Of a stretch of DNA of 64,000 nucleotides, positions 31,372-42,599 are shown piece after piece. Made by a program: the position numbers and the translations under genes. Source of the stretch: Actinernus sp. WN-2022 (taxonomy: Eukaryota; Cnidaria; Anthozoa; Actiniaria; Actinernidae); the NCBI GenBank assembly GCA_030867875.1, contig JAOWCC010000064.1, positions 32,386,802 through 32,450,801 of the forward strand, given 5' to 3'. The stretch's first letter is position 1, and every line of letters begins with the position of its first letter. The notes beneath the pieces are model-generated. The model saw only the letters and a list, made by a program, of their open reading frames with translations, had not been told where the DNA came from and ran no database searches.

Positions 31372-33018
31372 TTAAGGCACACCACATGTAATTGTTTTTT
31401 CACTCGATCTAATATTATGGATGGAGCATGATTGCGTTCTATCTGACAGGTAAGAATGTAATAAACTAACTGAGCTGTGACTGAGACCATAAAGCTTTAG
31501 TTTTTCTAATAGCAATTCGTGATTGACGGTATCAAAGGCCTTTTTGAGGTCTAGAAAGATCACGATGTTGAAAAGGCCTCGGTCCATATTAACAAGCCAT
31601 GAGTTCGTAGATTTCAATAAGGCTGTCATCGTTGAATGCATTCTCCTGAATCCAAACTGTTTATTCGTTAACAGATTCTCGTTAGAAAAATAATTATATA
31701 ATTGATCATATAGTATTCTTTCGAATACTTTACTAATGACCGGGAGGATAGATATGGGCCTATAGTTGTTCATGTCATTGCGTGGTCCATTTTTATGCAA
31801 CGGGTTCACTCGAGCTCTCTTCCATTCGGAAGGAAATAGACCTGATTCGATAATTGCATTGAAAAGAGAGGTTAAGGATTCGGAGATAACTGGCCCAGCG
31901 GCTTTTAATATTTTGGCGGATATTCCGTCAAGCCCCGTTGCCTTTGTTGACAATAGTTTATTTATGAGTCTGAGTACTTTCTCCTCGTTTATTAGTGTAA
32001 AGTCGAATGTACAATGGGCTTTTTTAATGTAGTCTTTGAAATCAGTTGAGCCAGCTTCTACATTTTTAGCAAGATTAGGACCGATCCCAACAAAGTGATT
32101 ATTAAAAAGTTCTGAAATTTCGGCGGGATCTCGAGATGTAAATGATTGATCATTGCATTTAATTTCATTTATAGCTGTATGTTGAGACTGCCTACCCAAT
32201 AAATGATTAATTGTTCTCCACGTGCCTTTAGGATCTCCCTTGCTTTTGTCTATTTCTGCGTTGTAGTAATTTCGCTTAGCTATTCTTAGTGTGTTGTTTA
32301 CATCATTTCTTAATGCCTTGTACGCATTCCAAAAGTCTTTGTTTTTTGTGACAACATATTTCCGCTTCATTCTATCTCTTTCACGTATTGTCTCTCTGAT
32401 TTCTTTTGTTATCCAAGGTAAATTGCACGCCCGAATTCTTTTTGTTTTCAAGGGGACATGTTTATCAATGACTTGCATGAACATTGTTTTCCATGCTTCC
32501 CATATCTGATTCGGATTTTCAAGGTACAAAAGGCTGGACCATTGTTGATTTTGTAAGTCGCGGCGGAAATTATGTAAATCAATTTTTTTTAAACTTCTGG
32601 TGTTAATTATTCTCGCCTTATTTTTAACTATTCTATTTATTTTTCGTATCCCAAATATCATGCTATGATCACTTATCCCGAGATGGATGACTCCGGAGGA
32701 AATAACTTTCTCAGGATTACTAGTGATCAGAACATCTATTAGTGAGGAAGAATTTTCAGTAATGCGCGTAGGCTGTGTAATGACCTGACTGAGCTGATAC
32801 AAATCGCAGAATGATTTCAATCGGCTGGTGTTCATATCTGTGGTATTCATCCAACCACAGTTCAGATCACCAATCACATATTGTTCCTTCTGTTCGCCAT
32901 CTACAGTTGCTATGAATTGTTCAATTAAAGTAAAATATTCAGATGACGAGCTTGGTGGTCTGTAAATGTTAGACAAAATAAACGATTTACTCTGGGGCTT
33001 TAAAATTTCAACACACAA
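31372..33018 (-). CDS. LINE ORF2 segment: endonuclease end and reverse transcriptase
   Basis: 548 open codons on the minus strand. The N-terminal part is the second half of an APE-type endonuclease (SNIYRPPSSSSEYF, YVIGDLNCGW, LGISDHSMIFG). A linker helix region follows, then the RT fingers and palm: STKATGLDGISAKILKAAG, RVNPLHKNGPRNDMNNYRPI, NKQFGFRRMHSTMTAL, IVIFLDLKKAFDTVNHE. The frame ends in a premature stop (31372-31374) just before the catalytic FADD, and the endonuclease N-terminus is in another frame (33062-33262). The element copies itself by target-primed reverse transcription, but this copy is inactive as it stands. CR1/L2-like by the domain content. Exact clade not decided. Confidence 0.85.
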   Translation of the reverse strand: MCVEILKPQSKSFILSNIYRPPSSSSEYFTLIEQFIATVDGEQKEQYVIGDLNCGWMNTTDMNTSRLKSFCDLYQLSQVITQPTRITENSSSLIDVLITSNPEKVISSGVIHLGISDHSMIFGIRKINRIVKNKARIINTRSLKKIDLHNFRRDLQNQQWSSLLYLENPNQIWEAWKTMFMQVIDKHVPLKTKRIRACNLPWITKEIRETIRERDRMKRKYVVTKNKDFWNAYKALRNDVNNTLRIAKRNYYNAEIDKSKGDPKGTWRTINHLLGRQSQHTAINEIKCNDQSFTSRDPAEISELFNNHFVGIGPNLAKNVEAGSTDFKDYIKKAHCTFDFTLINEEKVLRLINKLLSTKATGLDGISAKILKAAGPVISESLTSLFNAIIESGLFPSEWKRARVNPLHKNGPRNDMNNYRPISILPVISKVFERILYDQLYNYFSNENLLTNKQFGFRRMHSTMTALLKSTNSWLVNMDRGLFNIVIFLDLKKAFDTVNHELLLEKLKLYGLSHSSVSLLHSYLSDRTQSCSIHNIRSSEKTITCGVP

Positions 33019-33061
33019 AGCCTCTAGATCGGGTGGAACTAATTCGTCTCTCTTAATATAG

Positions 33062-33262
33062 TTAACCGTATTTTTTAGGTAGAGACAAACACCTCCCCCC
33101 CATTCTATTACGGTCGCGGCAAATCAACTCATACCCGACTATGTTCATTTCTGTATTCGGTATAGACCAGTCAAGCCTCGTTTCATTTAGCGCTAATACA
33201 TCTAATGGTTGATTAGATAATAAAATACGTAATTCATCAATATGCTTAGGTACACCATACAC
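33062..33262 (-). pseudogene. LINE ORF2 start: endonuclease N-terminal part
   Basis: Encodes LDVLALNETRLDWSI, containing the N-E-T-R/K catalytic glutamate block of APE-type endonucleases, and YELICRDRNRMGG. A frame change at about 33040-33060 separates it from the rest of the endonuclease. More N-terminal residues may lie in other frames up to about 33400. Confidence 0.7.
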
Positions 33263-33425
33263 TGGCGATATTTAGCAAGGCTATTTTGAAGCCTCTTGTT
33301 TGACTCAAAACTGATAGGTCGCTGTTGTTTATATTATCACCGGACTCATTCGATAATTCACTGAGATTCGTATCAGTTTGGGTCAAATTGTATGCATCGC
33401 AACTTTCACTCTGCTCAATGTTGAA

Positions 33426-34165
33426 TCACTTAGACTTAATGTAATTATCGAAATTCGTCACCATAATTTCTAGACCTGATCCATTTGGATGCAGACCTCT
33501 AGAATTCAGACAAGAACTAGTAATGTTCCTATGAGTGATTACTTTCCAGTTGCGAGATTTACTAAATGCATATAGATCCTTATTTACATCACGAACCTTA
33601 GCGTTGAGTGCTTCATTATCGGCTCGAGTGACATTTTCAGAGATTGCTATGCATGTATGAGGAAGATGAGTTTCAATATCGGTACATAAATCGACAATAC
33701 TATTTGCAATGTCACTTGAAGACTTTGATTGTAAGTCATTTGTACCTACATGGAGTATTAGATCGTCGGGAGCCTCTCGTAGCGTTGGTTTGATGTAGTC
33801 GCATAAGTCCCTGACTGTAGCTCCAGGAAACGCTCTGACTTGAGTCTTCACATTAGTATCTGACAGCCTCCAACTGTTGAGTTTAGAGACCATAGAATCT
33901 CCCAAAATCATGACATTACGCCGCTGATGGGGTTGATTTGTTTTATCTACAGCTACTCTACGGTCTTCTGCAGGAGGCTGTCGATTTTGATCCTTCCCGG
34001 CTGACTTTTTATTTTTACCAGATCTAGTTTTCTTCATTTTCTCTACAAGTTGCCACTCCGCCGTTTTATTTGACGTAGAAGGAGCAGCGCTCGGCTCTTC
34101 ATTGATGTAAATGGCTTCGCGTTGTGGAGGCTTGTTGTTTTTGCTATCGAATTCTCCTGGATCAA
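33426..34165 (-). CDS. LINE ORF1 with SGNH-hydrolase (esterase-like) domain
   Basis: 203 codons from the ATG at 34037, with protein-like sequence in the same frame extending upstream to about 34150, so the annotated start may be internal. A basic Lys/Arg/Gln-rich N-terminus (codons 1-40) precedes an SGNH fold: block I VMILGDSMVS with Ser48, block III HVGTND with Asn100, block V GLHPNGSG with His183. The Asp usually three residues before that His is Arg180 here. Esterase domains of this type occur in ORF1 of CR1-like LINEs, where they are thought to act with RNA or lipids. Stop TAG or TAA at 33426-33428. It is better preserved than ORF2. Confidence 0.8.
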
Positions 34166-34262
34166 GTTAATGTCATGGGCTCCTGTTAATATTCAAGATT
34201 ATTTCATACTTGACACGGTTTTCTTTCTTCTTCATGAGGCTTTATTTGCCATACATACCCCA

Positions 34263-34339
34263 TTATAAATGCAAGGGATGTATGAGAAAAGTTCCCGGGA
34301 TGTACGGGAACTTTTCTTATACATCCCTTGCATTTATAA
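34263..34339. repeat. Perfect hairpin repeat
   Basis: TTATAAATGCAAGGGATGTA ... gttccc / gggaac ... complement. The 34-bp arms are perfect. Confidence 0.75.
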
Positions 34340-34552
34340 CGAGCAATTCAATACAATTCAACACTATTTTGTTGTTTCTAGCTTATTATTTTCTCCAAGG
34401 AATTCATTCACCTTGGCTTCAGCCAAACTTACTAAATATTCCTATAATGATTTAGAACCTTTTCTCCGTCTTGGTACTCGCCCAAAATCTACCTAAAAAG
34501 AGCTACATCAATGAAAATTTTGCGAAAACCTCGTCAAGTATGAAATAAGTCA

Positions 34553-34653
34553 GTTAAATACCTCGAACCTCAGCTTTTATCCAGATACATCCCTCGGGGC
34601 CTACGGCCCCTCGGGATGTATCTGGCTAAAAACCTCGGTTCTCGGTATTTAAC
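34553..34653. repeat. Second palindrome of the same region
   Basis: gttaaatacctcgaacctca at the left pairs with ggttctcggtatttaac at the right. The core is ccagatacatccctcgggg and its complement. Together with 34263-34339 it may form the two ends of one larger repeat, since gatgtat words recur. Confidence 0.65.
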
Positions 34654-34738
34654 TCTTCCATATTCACTGTTTGAGTAGCCAATCAGAGCGCGCGAAAAGT
34701 GATATTCACTGGTGTGGTATATACTAATGATTAATATA

Positions 34739-34840
34739 CTCTGTTCCAGACTAAGAAATGTCAAAAACCATACCCTGTCGAGCGGCACGTACCCGTATAG
34801 CCTATATATGGGATTCCCCCCCCCCCCCCCCCCCACCCCC
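34739..34840 (+). repeat. Dispersed repeat ending in a C homopolymer (copy 1)
   Basis: gcggcacgtacccgtatagcctatatatggg, then an 18-bp C run. A second copy, with a G run instead, lies at 62574-62695 (gcggcacatacccgtatagc). No gene between 34840 and 36050 that I can support; the 68-codon frame at 35381-35587 is unrecognised. Confidence 0.6.
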
Positions 34841-35658
34841 CGTAGGTTTCTGGGGGATGGGAAATTGATACTGACATTCACAAGTAAATATTTAGTGCTT
34901 TTTAAAAATTCCTGAAAACTGCTTCCCTTAAATTTATTTGCGTATTATCGGGCCTTTGTTCTAATGTTAACGTATGGCTATTAATGAACCCCCAATAAAT
35001 CCCTATCCAGTAGATAAGCTTAACGTAACTTAACTAGTTTTAAATCCGGGATTTATCTGTTCAACAACATAACTATTCACTCTTTGAATATATAACTGAG
35101 ACCAGCCATTATTTTCCTCTTGTCAAAAATTAACTTACCATTCTTAACTTACCATTCCAACTTGAGGATAAACCTTTCATGACCTTTGGCCATTGGGTAT
35201 CAAGGTAGAGCAAGATATTCTCCGGTTCATATTCCTGATGAAGAAATTAAAAACAATTGCTAACGACAGCGACAGCTTCATACATGCGTACATGCATGTC
35301 CTTCTGTCAAGATTCGATCGTGTTTATTCAATTACGAGTTTGATTTTTTTCACCTCTGGATACTCGAAGTTATACTGCATTTGCCCGTACGGCTCTTTGA
35401 AGCAGAAACTCGTGATGAAAGACCAGTCCTAGAACGAGATATGTGTGAACTCATGAACGAAGTTGGACACGAAGTTAACAATGTCTCCTTCACTGCACTT
35501 CACTCAACCATAAACGATTATCGACTAACTAAAGCTGTTTTAAAAACAACACGTCTTCGTTACCTCTCGGGTATTTATCTCTCCTAACTATTTTTGGTTG
35601 TGTCAAGTCGATGTGCATCGTCCTCGTTAATTTCGCCATGTTTTTGTAATAATCATGC

Positions 35659-35809
35659 ATATAGCGATGTTTCGTGTGTCGTCCTCTATTGTCATTAATG
35701 TGCCAACCAGAGATCCATTGGTTCCTAACACAAAGCGGGCTTTACAAATCATGGTTGGACATTAGCATAACAATTGCAATGTTTATCAACACGAAACATC
35801 GCTATACAC
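35659..35809. mobile_element. Small inverted-repeat element
   Basis: tatagcgatgtttcgtg (35659) pairs with cacgaaacatcgctata (about 35790-35807). Confidence 0.6.
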
Positions 35810-36052
35810 TGTATATAGCTATGTCTATCAGCGTATTTACACCTTGGGCTATTTATAGACCAGGTTTCATTGTTTGACAGACAATGTACCTTCTTGCAAA
35901 CACTGAACGCATGAACGAACGATACAGACTATTATCTTCGCCGTTATTGCTTTTCTTTCGAACAAAGAAAAACATTTATTCATGGTAAAAAAAATTAATA
36001 AACAAAATCTAAAAATAGTGTAAATGCGCTAAGTTACCTATATGTCACAAAT

Positions 36053-36385
36053 GGACGCTGCTGGTAATGGGTTCCAGCAAGAAAACAGGCCGGTAGTTAA
36101 GGTTTAGTTAAAACAAATGTTTTTCAATCTTTTTTTTTTTACTTTTTCCAAAAAATTGGGTCGGCCATTTGTTTTTTTTTTTGCGATAGTAAACGAAACA
36201 TGTTATTGGGATGGCCCTCCTGGATGGCCTCAATTGCAAAATAAAGCGAAAACCAGAGAGCATTTTGTTTTTTTCCCGGTGAAGTTGAAAAGCAAATCCC
36301 GGCCATGCTTTCCGATTTTTGTTTTATTTTGTCCCTTTATAAAGGATATCGCATGCACCAGGAGCCCATTACCCGGAACGTCCAT
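36053..36385. mobile_element. MITE with imperfect TIRs
   Basis: atggacgctgctggtaatgg (36053) pairs with cccattacccggaacgtccat (36365-36385). The right terminus is the start of the 32-bp tandem repeat that follows, so the array grew from this end. Confidence 0.65.
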
Positions 36386-36474
36386 CTCCCATACTACGTC
36401 TATGATGCAGCGTCCATCTCCCATACTACGTCTATGATGCAGCGTCCATCTCCCATACTACGTCTATGATGCAG
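36379..36474 (+). repeat. 32-bp tandem repeat, three exact units
   Basis: Units start cgtccatctcccatactacg and end tctatgatgcag. A fourth unit, with one extra base, is at 36841-36873 on the other side of an inserted SINE. Confidence 0.85.
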
Positions 36475-36834
36475 CCTCACTGGTTAGCTCAGTTGGTAGA
36501 GCACGGTCTAGCCAGTGCGGGAGGTCGGGGGTTCGAATCCCGGCCGCGTCCTTGGGCAGGGACGTTTATAAGCCGTTGGCCTTGTCTCCTTCTACTTCTA
36601 ATCAGTATTTGAAGGGGACGTGAAAGAACCTGTTGTACTACTCGAAAAAGAGCAGGGGATTGTCACCCGGTACAGCAGCCTGGCCATTGCACTAACCACA
36701 CTCAACATCGTAAACTGCGTGGCAGCTATTAGCGCCGTGAAGCAGTCCGAAATAGTCAGTCAGTCATATGTAAAGCGCCATGAAACTGTGGTTGATATGG
36801 CGCTATATAAATGTGGCCATTAAATGTGGCCATT
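36475..36834 (+). repeat. tRNA-derived SINE inserted into the 32-bp array
   Basis: A box GTTAGCTCAGTTGG (about 36483-36496) and B box GGTTCGAATCC (36530-36540) are typical of tRNA-derived SINEs, followed by a body with aagccgttggccttgtctcc and the end ggcgctatataaatgtggcc. ATGCAG flanks both sides (36469-36474 and 36835-36840), a short target duplication. The tail is related to 59590-59680. Confidence 0.8.
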
Positions 36835-36918
36835 ATGCAGCGTCCATCTCCCATACTGACGTCTATGGTGCAGCGTAAATACTTACAAAATCGCGTTTAC
36901 GTTTTCTCTTGTTTTCTT

Positions 36919-37239
36919 CACAGGAAACCCAAGCTCTGTTTATGGCTATTTTATAAGGGTTTGTATGAGAATTTAAAAATCTAGCTTTTCGATAAATATA
37001 CTGTAATAACATGAATAAAACTTACCTGGTGTCTATGATAGGTGTCTTGTAGAGTAAGGGATTTAACAAAATGTCACCCAAATTCGCTGAAACGACGTAC
37101 AGACACAGCCAAGACACAGATCATAGACACCAGGTAAGTTATATTCATGTTATTACAGTATATTTATCGAAAAGCTAGATTTTAAAATTCCCATACAAAC
37201 ACTTATAAACAGCCATAAACAGAGCTTGGGTTTCCTGTG
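36919..37239. mobile_element. Foldback element, arms of about 135 bp
   Basis: CACAGGAAACCCAAGCTCTG (36919) and its complement (ends 37239), with ctagcttttcgataaatata and acttacctggtgtctatgat in both arms. The loop at about 37055-37110 is unique. Confidence 0.85.
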
Positions 37240-37513
37240 TTTTCTTGAAGCAAGAAGAAGAATTAGTCTGCGTAGTGTCTTCTGGGTAATATTGACCTCG
37301 TTCCCAGCAGCACGAAAACGAGGCATTTTGCACGAAAACCATCCAAGGCCAGCTAGAAAGATCCTGGATTTTTTAACACAGGAAGCAGAGAGTTGTAAAG
37401 ATCATCCAGCCTATCGGGATCCGAAGAGTGGTAGAAATCACGTGACAAGGAATAATTCATAATATCTAGTTTCAGTGCGTCCATGTCAATATCTCGGAGA
37501 CGGCGTTGCCTAA

Positions 37514-40386
37514 GGGGTGGACCATTAGAAATCCTGGGAGGGGGGGTGGGTAGTCCAAAAAAAAAATTCGTGCAAGGCTAAATGTCTCAAAAAAATATTC
37601 CTGCACAGCACTAAGGCACAAAAAAAAATTATTGCAAAGGAACCGATACATTGTTCAATTTTTATTTTGAAAAAATACTAAGCAATTCAGTTTTGCCAAT
37701 TCAAAATATACGGTTCTAAAGATTACCCACAGTCTGTGTAACTGATTTTCAGGTATTTCCAGATGAAAACAACCTCCCCAACCTTCACAAAATTAGTTTA
37801 GTCATGGAAATATCAACTGGCCTTAATTACTGAAGCCTCAAATTATTCGTCTAAGCAGTTTTTGCAACCGCGTTTAACGTCCGGTTTCATTGAGTAAACT
37901 TCAATGTCCACATTCTCAAAGAGTCTGTGCCAGTAATTTCGAGCACATAGAAATATTTTCATGTATTGTCTTGTGCAAAACATCATGGATAATGAAATAT
38001 TGGGGTATGCATTTTTGATTTGGCCTGAATCGGAGCCAAGCAATGAAAGACTGGGACTATATGCATTCTAAGGCGATCAAATTAAATTCCTCACATCACT
38101 GGGCTCGTTACAAAAAAACTGCGGCTCAAGTAAATAAACAAGTCAAGGAATGTAAAGCAAATTACTATAAAGATCTGATTAGACAAAACAAAGAAATTCA
38201 GGTGCTCTATGGAAAACTATAAATGATTGACTTGCCATAATAAGATCTAATAATGGCTCTCAGTCGACCTTTATACAATCTGAATCTGATGGAGTACAGT
38301 TAACAGAGCCAGCGTCGATCGATCAGACCAGTTTCAATCTCTGGTCGGCGCCATTGACATCATTACTCCAGCCAGGACAAATAACAGTGAAATTGTCTTT
38401 CGCTTTTCGAACATTTCCGAGAGCTTTGTTTTTAAACAATTACTGAAGAGGTTTGAAAACAAACAAAGCTATTGGTTTAGACCGAATCAGCTCGAGGCTA
38501 CTAGTGACTCGGCTGTGTGTATGACTCCTGACCCGCAGTTTTAACCAAACTGTTTAATCGTTTTCTGGACTCAAGTATTTTCCCAGCCATCTGGAAACAA
38601 GGAAAAGTTACCGCCCTGTTTAAATCCGGCGATCGCTCTGATTTTAACAATTACAGGACTATCACAATTATATTCTACCTGCTGTAAGTAAGATTCTTGA
38701 AAGGGCTGTACATCGACAACTCTACAACTCTCTACAACTCTCTACAACTCTCTACAACTCTCTACAACTCTCACACCTAATCAGTTTGGTTTCCGCCCGA
38801 GGTTATCTACTGAAATTGGCTTAGCACACTTCACTGACAACATTCTACAACACGTGGACAATGGCAAGGTGACTGGTGCAGTATTCGTAGACCTGTCCAA
38901 GGCTTTTGTGACTGTGGACCACAACCTTTTGCTGACAAAGCTCAAGGCCATTGGTGCTTGCAGTAAAGTTGTAAATTGGTTTACCTCCTACCTTGATAAC
39001 CGACACCAGATATCTGCAATAGGCGACTGAGTATCAGTCCTTTTCGTGCTCAGTGGGAGTTGGCGTGCCACAAGGGAGTATTCTCGGTCCTCTCTTGTTC
39101 TTGGTTTACGTCAATGACCTTCCTATTACTGTAGATCATTGCCAAGTGACCATGTACGCTGATGACACCGTGATATACTGTAGCCGTCCTTCTATCAATG
39201 ACATCGAACATTGCTTAAATCGCTGATGACTTGGCAAAATTGGCCTCTTGGTTTCGTATACATCGCCTGACTTTGAATACTTCTATGTTAATAGGTAGTC
39301 CACATAAACTGAAATCTTGCTCTAGCATCGATGTCATTATAGACAACGTGCCCCTCGAACGCTCTGACAATATCAAGTACCTCGGTATTATAATTAATAA
39401 GCATATGACTTCGCATGACCTGGTAGAGGCCTTATCTATTAAAGTAAACCCAAGGATTGGTCTGGTCAAGCGTATCAGGCACTTATTGCCCCTCGAGACA
39501 CGCCTTACTTTGTATAATAGTTTAGTATGTCCACTTTTTGACTACCGCTGATGCAATATGGGGTGAGAAATACAACTCAACCCTCATAGACGATCTTCAG
39601 ATTTTGCAAAATAAGGCGGCCAAGATAATTCTTGAATTTACCTGGTTAAAGTTCTTCAGCACAAGCCTTGTCAAATGTCAATTGGCCTACTCGTTCCAAA
39701 CGTCGTCTTGTACATCGTCATATTTTAATATATAAGTATGTTAATGAACTCATTGATTATGAATTTAATATCTTAAAGAACAGTGACATTCACATGTATA
39801 ATACAAGAAGAAAGAACGATTTTAGACTTCCAATAATCAAGCTTAATTATGGCAAACAACATTTATTGCACCAAGGTTTTAGTGAATGGAATACTTTAGA
39901 TAATCCGTTGCAGGAAATCGATTCCCTAACTCTTTTTAAACAAAATGTCAAAAGACATGTTTTTGAATTGCCTCATAAATTTTAGCTCTAGTCACTCTAT
40001 AAATGTATTTTTAGCCTAGTTTTTAACTCTAGATTATTAATGTATTTTTATTTTTGTTTCTTATTTATGTTATGCAGGGCTCTATTGAAAAACTCTTCAG
40101 AGACAGATTCTCTGCTATAAATAACATTATTATTATTATATTATGGTTGTATTCACAGGCTATAAATCTATATAGGATGTACACTGAAAAATCTCTATAG
40201 AATGTGCACTGAAAAAAAAAATCGTGCAGAGCTATCGCCTTAAAAAAAAAATTCTTGCAGAACTCGCACTACTAAAAAAAAATTCGTGCACAAAATGTTT
40301 TCCACCCCCCCCCCCCCCGTGCACAAAATGTTTTCCACCCCCCCCCCCCCCCCCCCCCCCTCCCAGGATTTCTAATGGTCCACCCC
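37514..40386. mobile_element. TIR transposon with TAA target duplication (PIF/Harbinger-like), containing a LINE
   Basis: Ends GGGGTGGACCATTAGAAATC (37514) and its complement (ends 40386). TAA flanks both sides (37511-37513 and 40387-40389). A 3-bp TAA/TTA duplication is characteristic of PIF/Harbinger elements. Subterminal regions are G-rich or C-rich and carry A-runs followed by ttcgtgca. A 66-codon minus frame at 37843-38043 is unrecognised. Most of the interior (38050-40140) is a LINE. Confidence 0.7.
38050..40140 (+). pseudogene. LINE ORF2 relic inside the TIR element
   Basis: Multiple frame changes. Visible blocks: KVTALFKSGDRSDFNNYR-type palm start near 38605-38660, NQFGFRPRLSTEIGLAHF (about 38779), GAVFVDLSKAF (about 38877), [15 protein letters not shown] (about 39055), the catalytic YADD ([10 protein letters not shown], about 39150-39180), then NIKYLGIIINKHM (39367 on) and DDLQILQNKAAKIIL. 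The C-terminal MYNTRRKNDFRLPIIKLNYG at 39796-39855 is the usual CR1/L2-like end. The tail has an ATT repeat near 40120. Five copies of tctacaactc (about 38717-38771) expand the RT between palm and fingers. The copy is dead. Confidence 0.8.
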
Positions 40387-40942
40387 TAAAGAGAGATTTT
40401 GCAGCTTCAGGTCTGGGATAGTAATTAGTAATGCTAGTGATGATTACAAATATCGGTATTTATTAACCCAGTTAACGTATGGGAGTCATATCTGGATAAA
40501 ACAAGAAAGGTAGATGTATTCATTTATATATGTTTTGTTTTAAAATAAGTTCTTTAAAGAGATTCTTTTTAAGACATTTGATTGATATGCTAGTTTGAAG
40601 CCAGTAGTGGATAATTGATTCCAGTCGCGAATGGAACTACTGTTGAAGCTTTGAGACTTCCTTCAATTGTTTTGAGTGCCATCGGTTGAGGTTTCACTGC
40701 CGCTGAAGTGAATGTTATTTTTGGACAACTCAGTCCAGCTAGTGTCTTAATTAACACCTTTCTTCAATCATTCTTTCGCAAAGCCACAAAATCCTCCCAA
40801 ACAACTTTGCGGGCAATCTTCACAGTCAGAGTTGAAAAGATGAGAACCTTATTATAGATTGTGTCATTTTAGAAATTATTTATGGCGTTTTCAGTCAAAA
40901 ATGGAAATATAATAGTGAGGTATCTTTTAAAATGCCCCTAAC

Positions 40943-41438
40943 TAGGCCTGAGCGGATTGTGCTCCTAAAAGTGGCATATTATGTCGCTAGCACTGCTCCA
41001 AATTTTGTCGAATTATGCCCAAATTATGCCAAAGTTAAAAAATTATGCTCGTAGATTACACAATTATGCTCACAAAAAACGTTTATCGAAGACGGCGGGC
41101 ATTAGTTGATGCGCGGCATTTTTAGTTGTTCACACAACATTTTATTAGGTGACCTATTTTTCAAAGGTTAAGTCACACTTATAAAGTCAAAACCAGAATA
41201 GATAACTAGAAAGTGAAATTCAGGTATTTGCTTTGGAAAAATTTAGAATCTAAGCAAAATATACCAGCTAATAATTAGGAAAGGCACTATAAAAGCAATA
41301 ATAGCATTGCTTTTGGCTTTAATGCTTCAAATTATGCTACAATCTGGTAATTATGCTCGAGCAGTGCTTCTTTGAAAAATTATGCTCGTTTGCTCCAATT
41401 ATGCCAAAAATTATGCTAGCACAATCCGCTCAGGCCTA
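40943..41438. mobile_element. hAT-like MITE with perfect 8-bp target duplication
   Basis: Ends TAGGCCTGAGCGGATTGTGC and its complement, flanked by CCCCTAAC at 40935-40942 and 41439-41446. The interior carries about ten near-copies of aattatgctc/aattatgcc, mainly close to the ends. Short subterminal repeats of this kind are typical transposase-binding sites in hAT elements. Confidence 0.9.
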
Positions 41439-41509
41439 CCCCTAACCCCATTTTAGTTTTATGATTGGTATTTCATATTATTGATATTTTATAAAAAAAT
41501 AAAGATCAT

Positions 41510-42290
41510 AGCACCTACGTGAATTGCAATCTTTTTACAATATAATACAAAAATAGAAGAAATAAAAAATTTACAAGGTATATGAGAACTACATGCAATA
41601 ACATAGAAAAACTACTTATAAAGGTAAAATTATTACAATCACGTATATCCACTTATAATTAATAATGTAAACGTCCAAACGCTATGTGTATACCTAGCTA
41701 ATTGTTTGAGAAACACTGGAATCCTAAGAAATACAAAATACGCATATTACATACTATGGATGTTGGCCAGCAGCCCTTCACCTCTCAAAACCTTGCATTT
41801 TATTGGATCCCATTTGGACTGCACTGACAAAGAATTCCATTGTTTTATGGTTAGGGTTTGTATTGTTTCAGGGTTAGGCATTGTTTGGATAGCCAGTAAT
41901 ATTCCACGTTCCGAGGAGATGAAGGCCGCCCCATGTTGGCGCACATCGCCGGGAAAAAAAACTACGCTTTATAGCGCTCGGTATTGCACCTAAATAGTGA
42001 AGGACGGCTACTGTTGCGGAGCATACGGCCGTAGGCGCTAGCCCTGGTCGGTGGTATGAGATGGTTCAGAGCTGTAGGAACTTGTTAAATAGCTTGCCGC
42101 ACAAGTGATCCCGTCTTGCCGCTAGGCGGTGACAGCCAGAGATAGAAAGGGCCTTGGGATAAAGCAAACCCGGATATAGAATGCCGAGGGCACGCTTCTG
42201 GATGAACTCGATTTTGTTCGAAAGGTAGACAGGAAGGGTGGTATGCCACACCGGACAACAATTCTCCAACACAGAACGAACAAGTGCAAA
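41510..42290 (-). pseudogene. LINE 3' fragment (minus strand)
   Basis: Minus frame 42272-42066 encodes LENCCPVWHTTLPVYLSNKI, EFIQKRALGILYPG and HLCGKLFNKFL, the region after the RT thumb. The last part to about 41800 shows RSSPRNVEYY-like residues. 3' AT-rich tail to about 41510. Confidence 0.7.
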
Positions 42291-42599
42291 ATAGTCTAGA
42301 TGAAAATTAAGGACGAAAGAAAAAGAAAAAAAGTTAAATCGATATAATTCCTGATTTTTAAATCGTGATTAAAGTCCCATGCATGTTGTTTCTTTGAGGT
42401 CTTGGTCGAGTGACGTAAGGTCAAGCAAAAACCGTGATTCTACTGTTATGGAGTCACACACAATGCATGATGTACTAATTTCTGTACTGTGGCTCGGTCG
42501 TGAAAAGAGCCGGGTCGCTTTTCGCAAGCTTCAACGGGTTGTAGACAATCTAGGATTCAAGCAAACACAAAACATTATTCGCAGAGTTACGTATACTCT

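Noticed and set aside
35193..35587. Two overlapping plus-strand frames near 35.2-35.6 kb as a gene
   Set aside because: Frames disagree, no domain is recognisable and no splice structure is apparent.
36379..36873. CRISPR-like array (32-bp repeats)
   Set aside because: The units are directly tandem without unique spacers; the single interruption is a SINE. The genome is eukaryotic.
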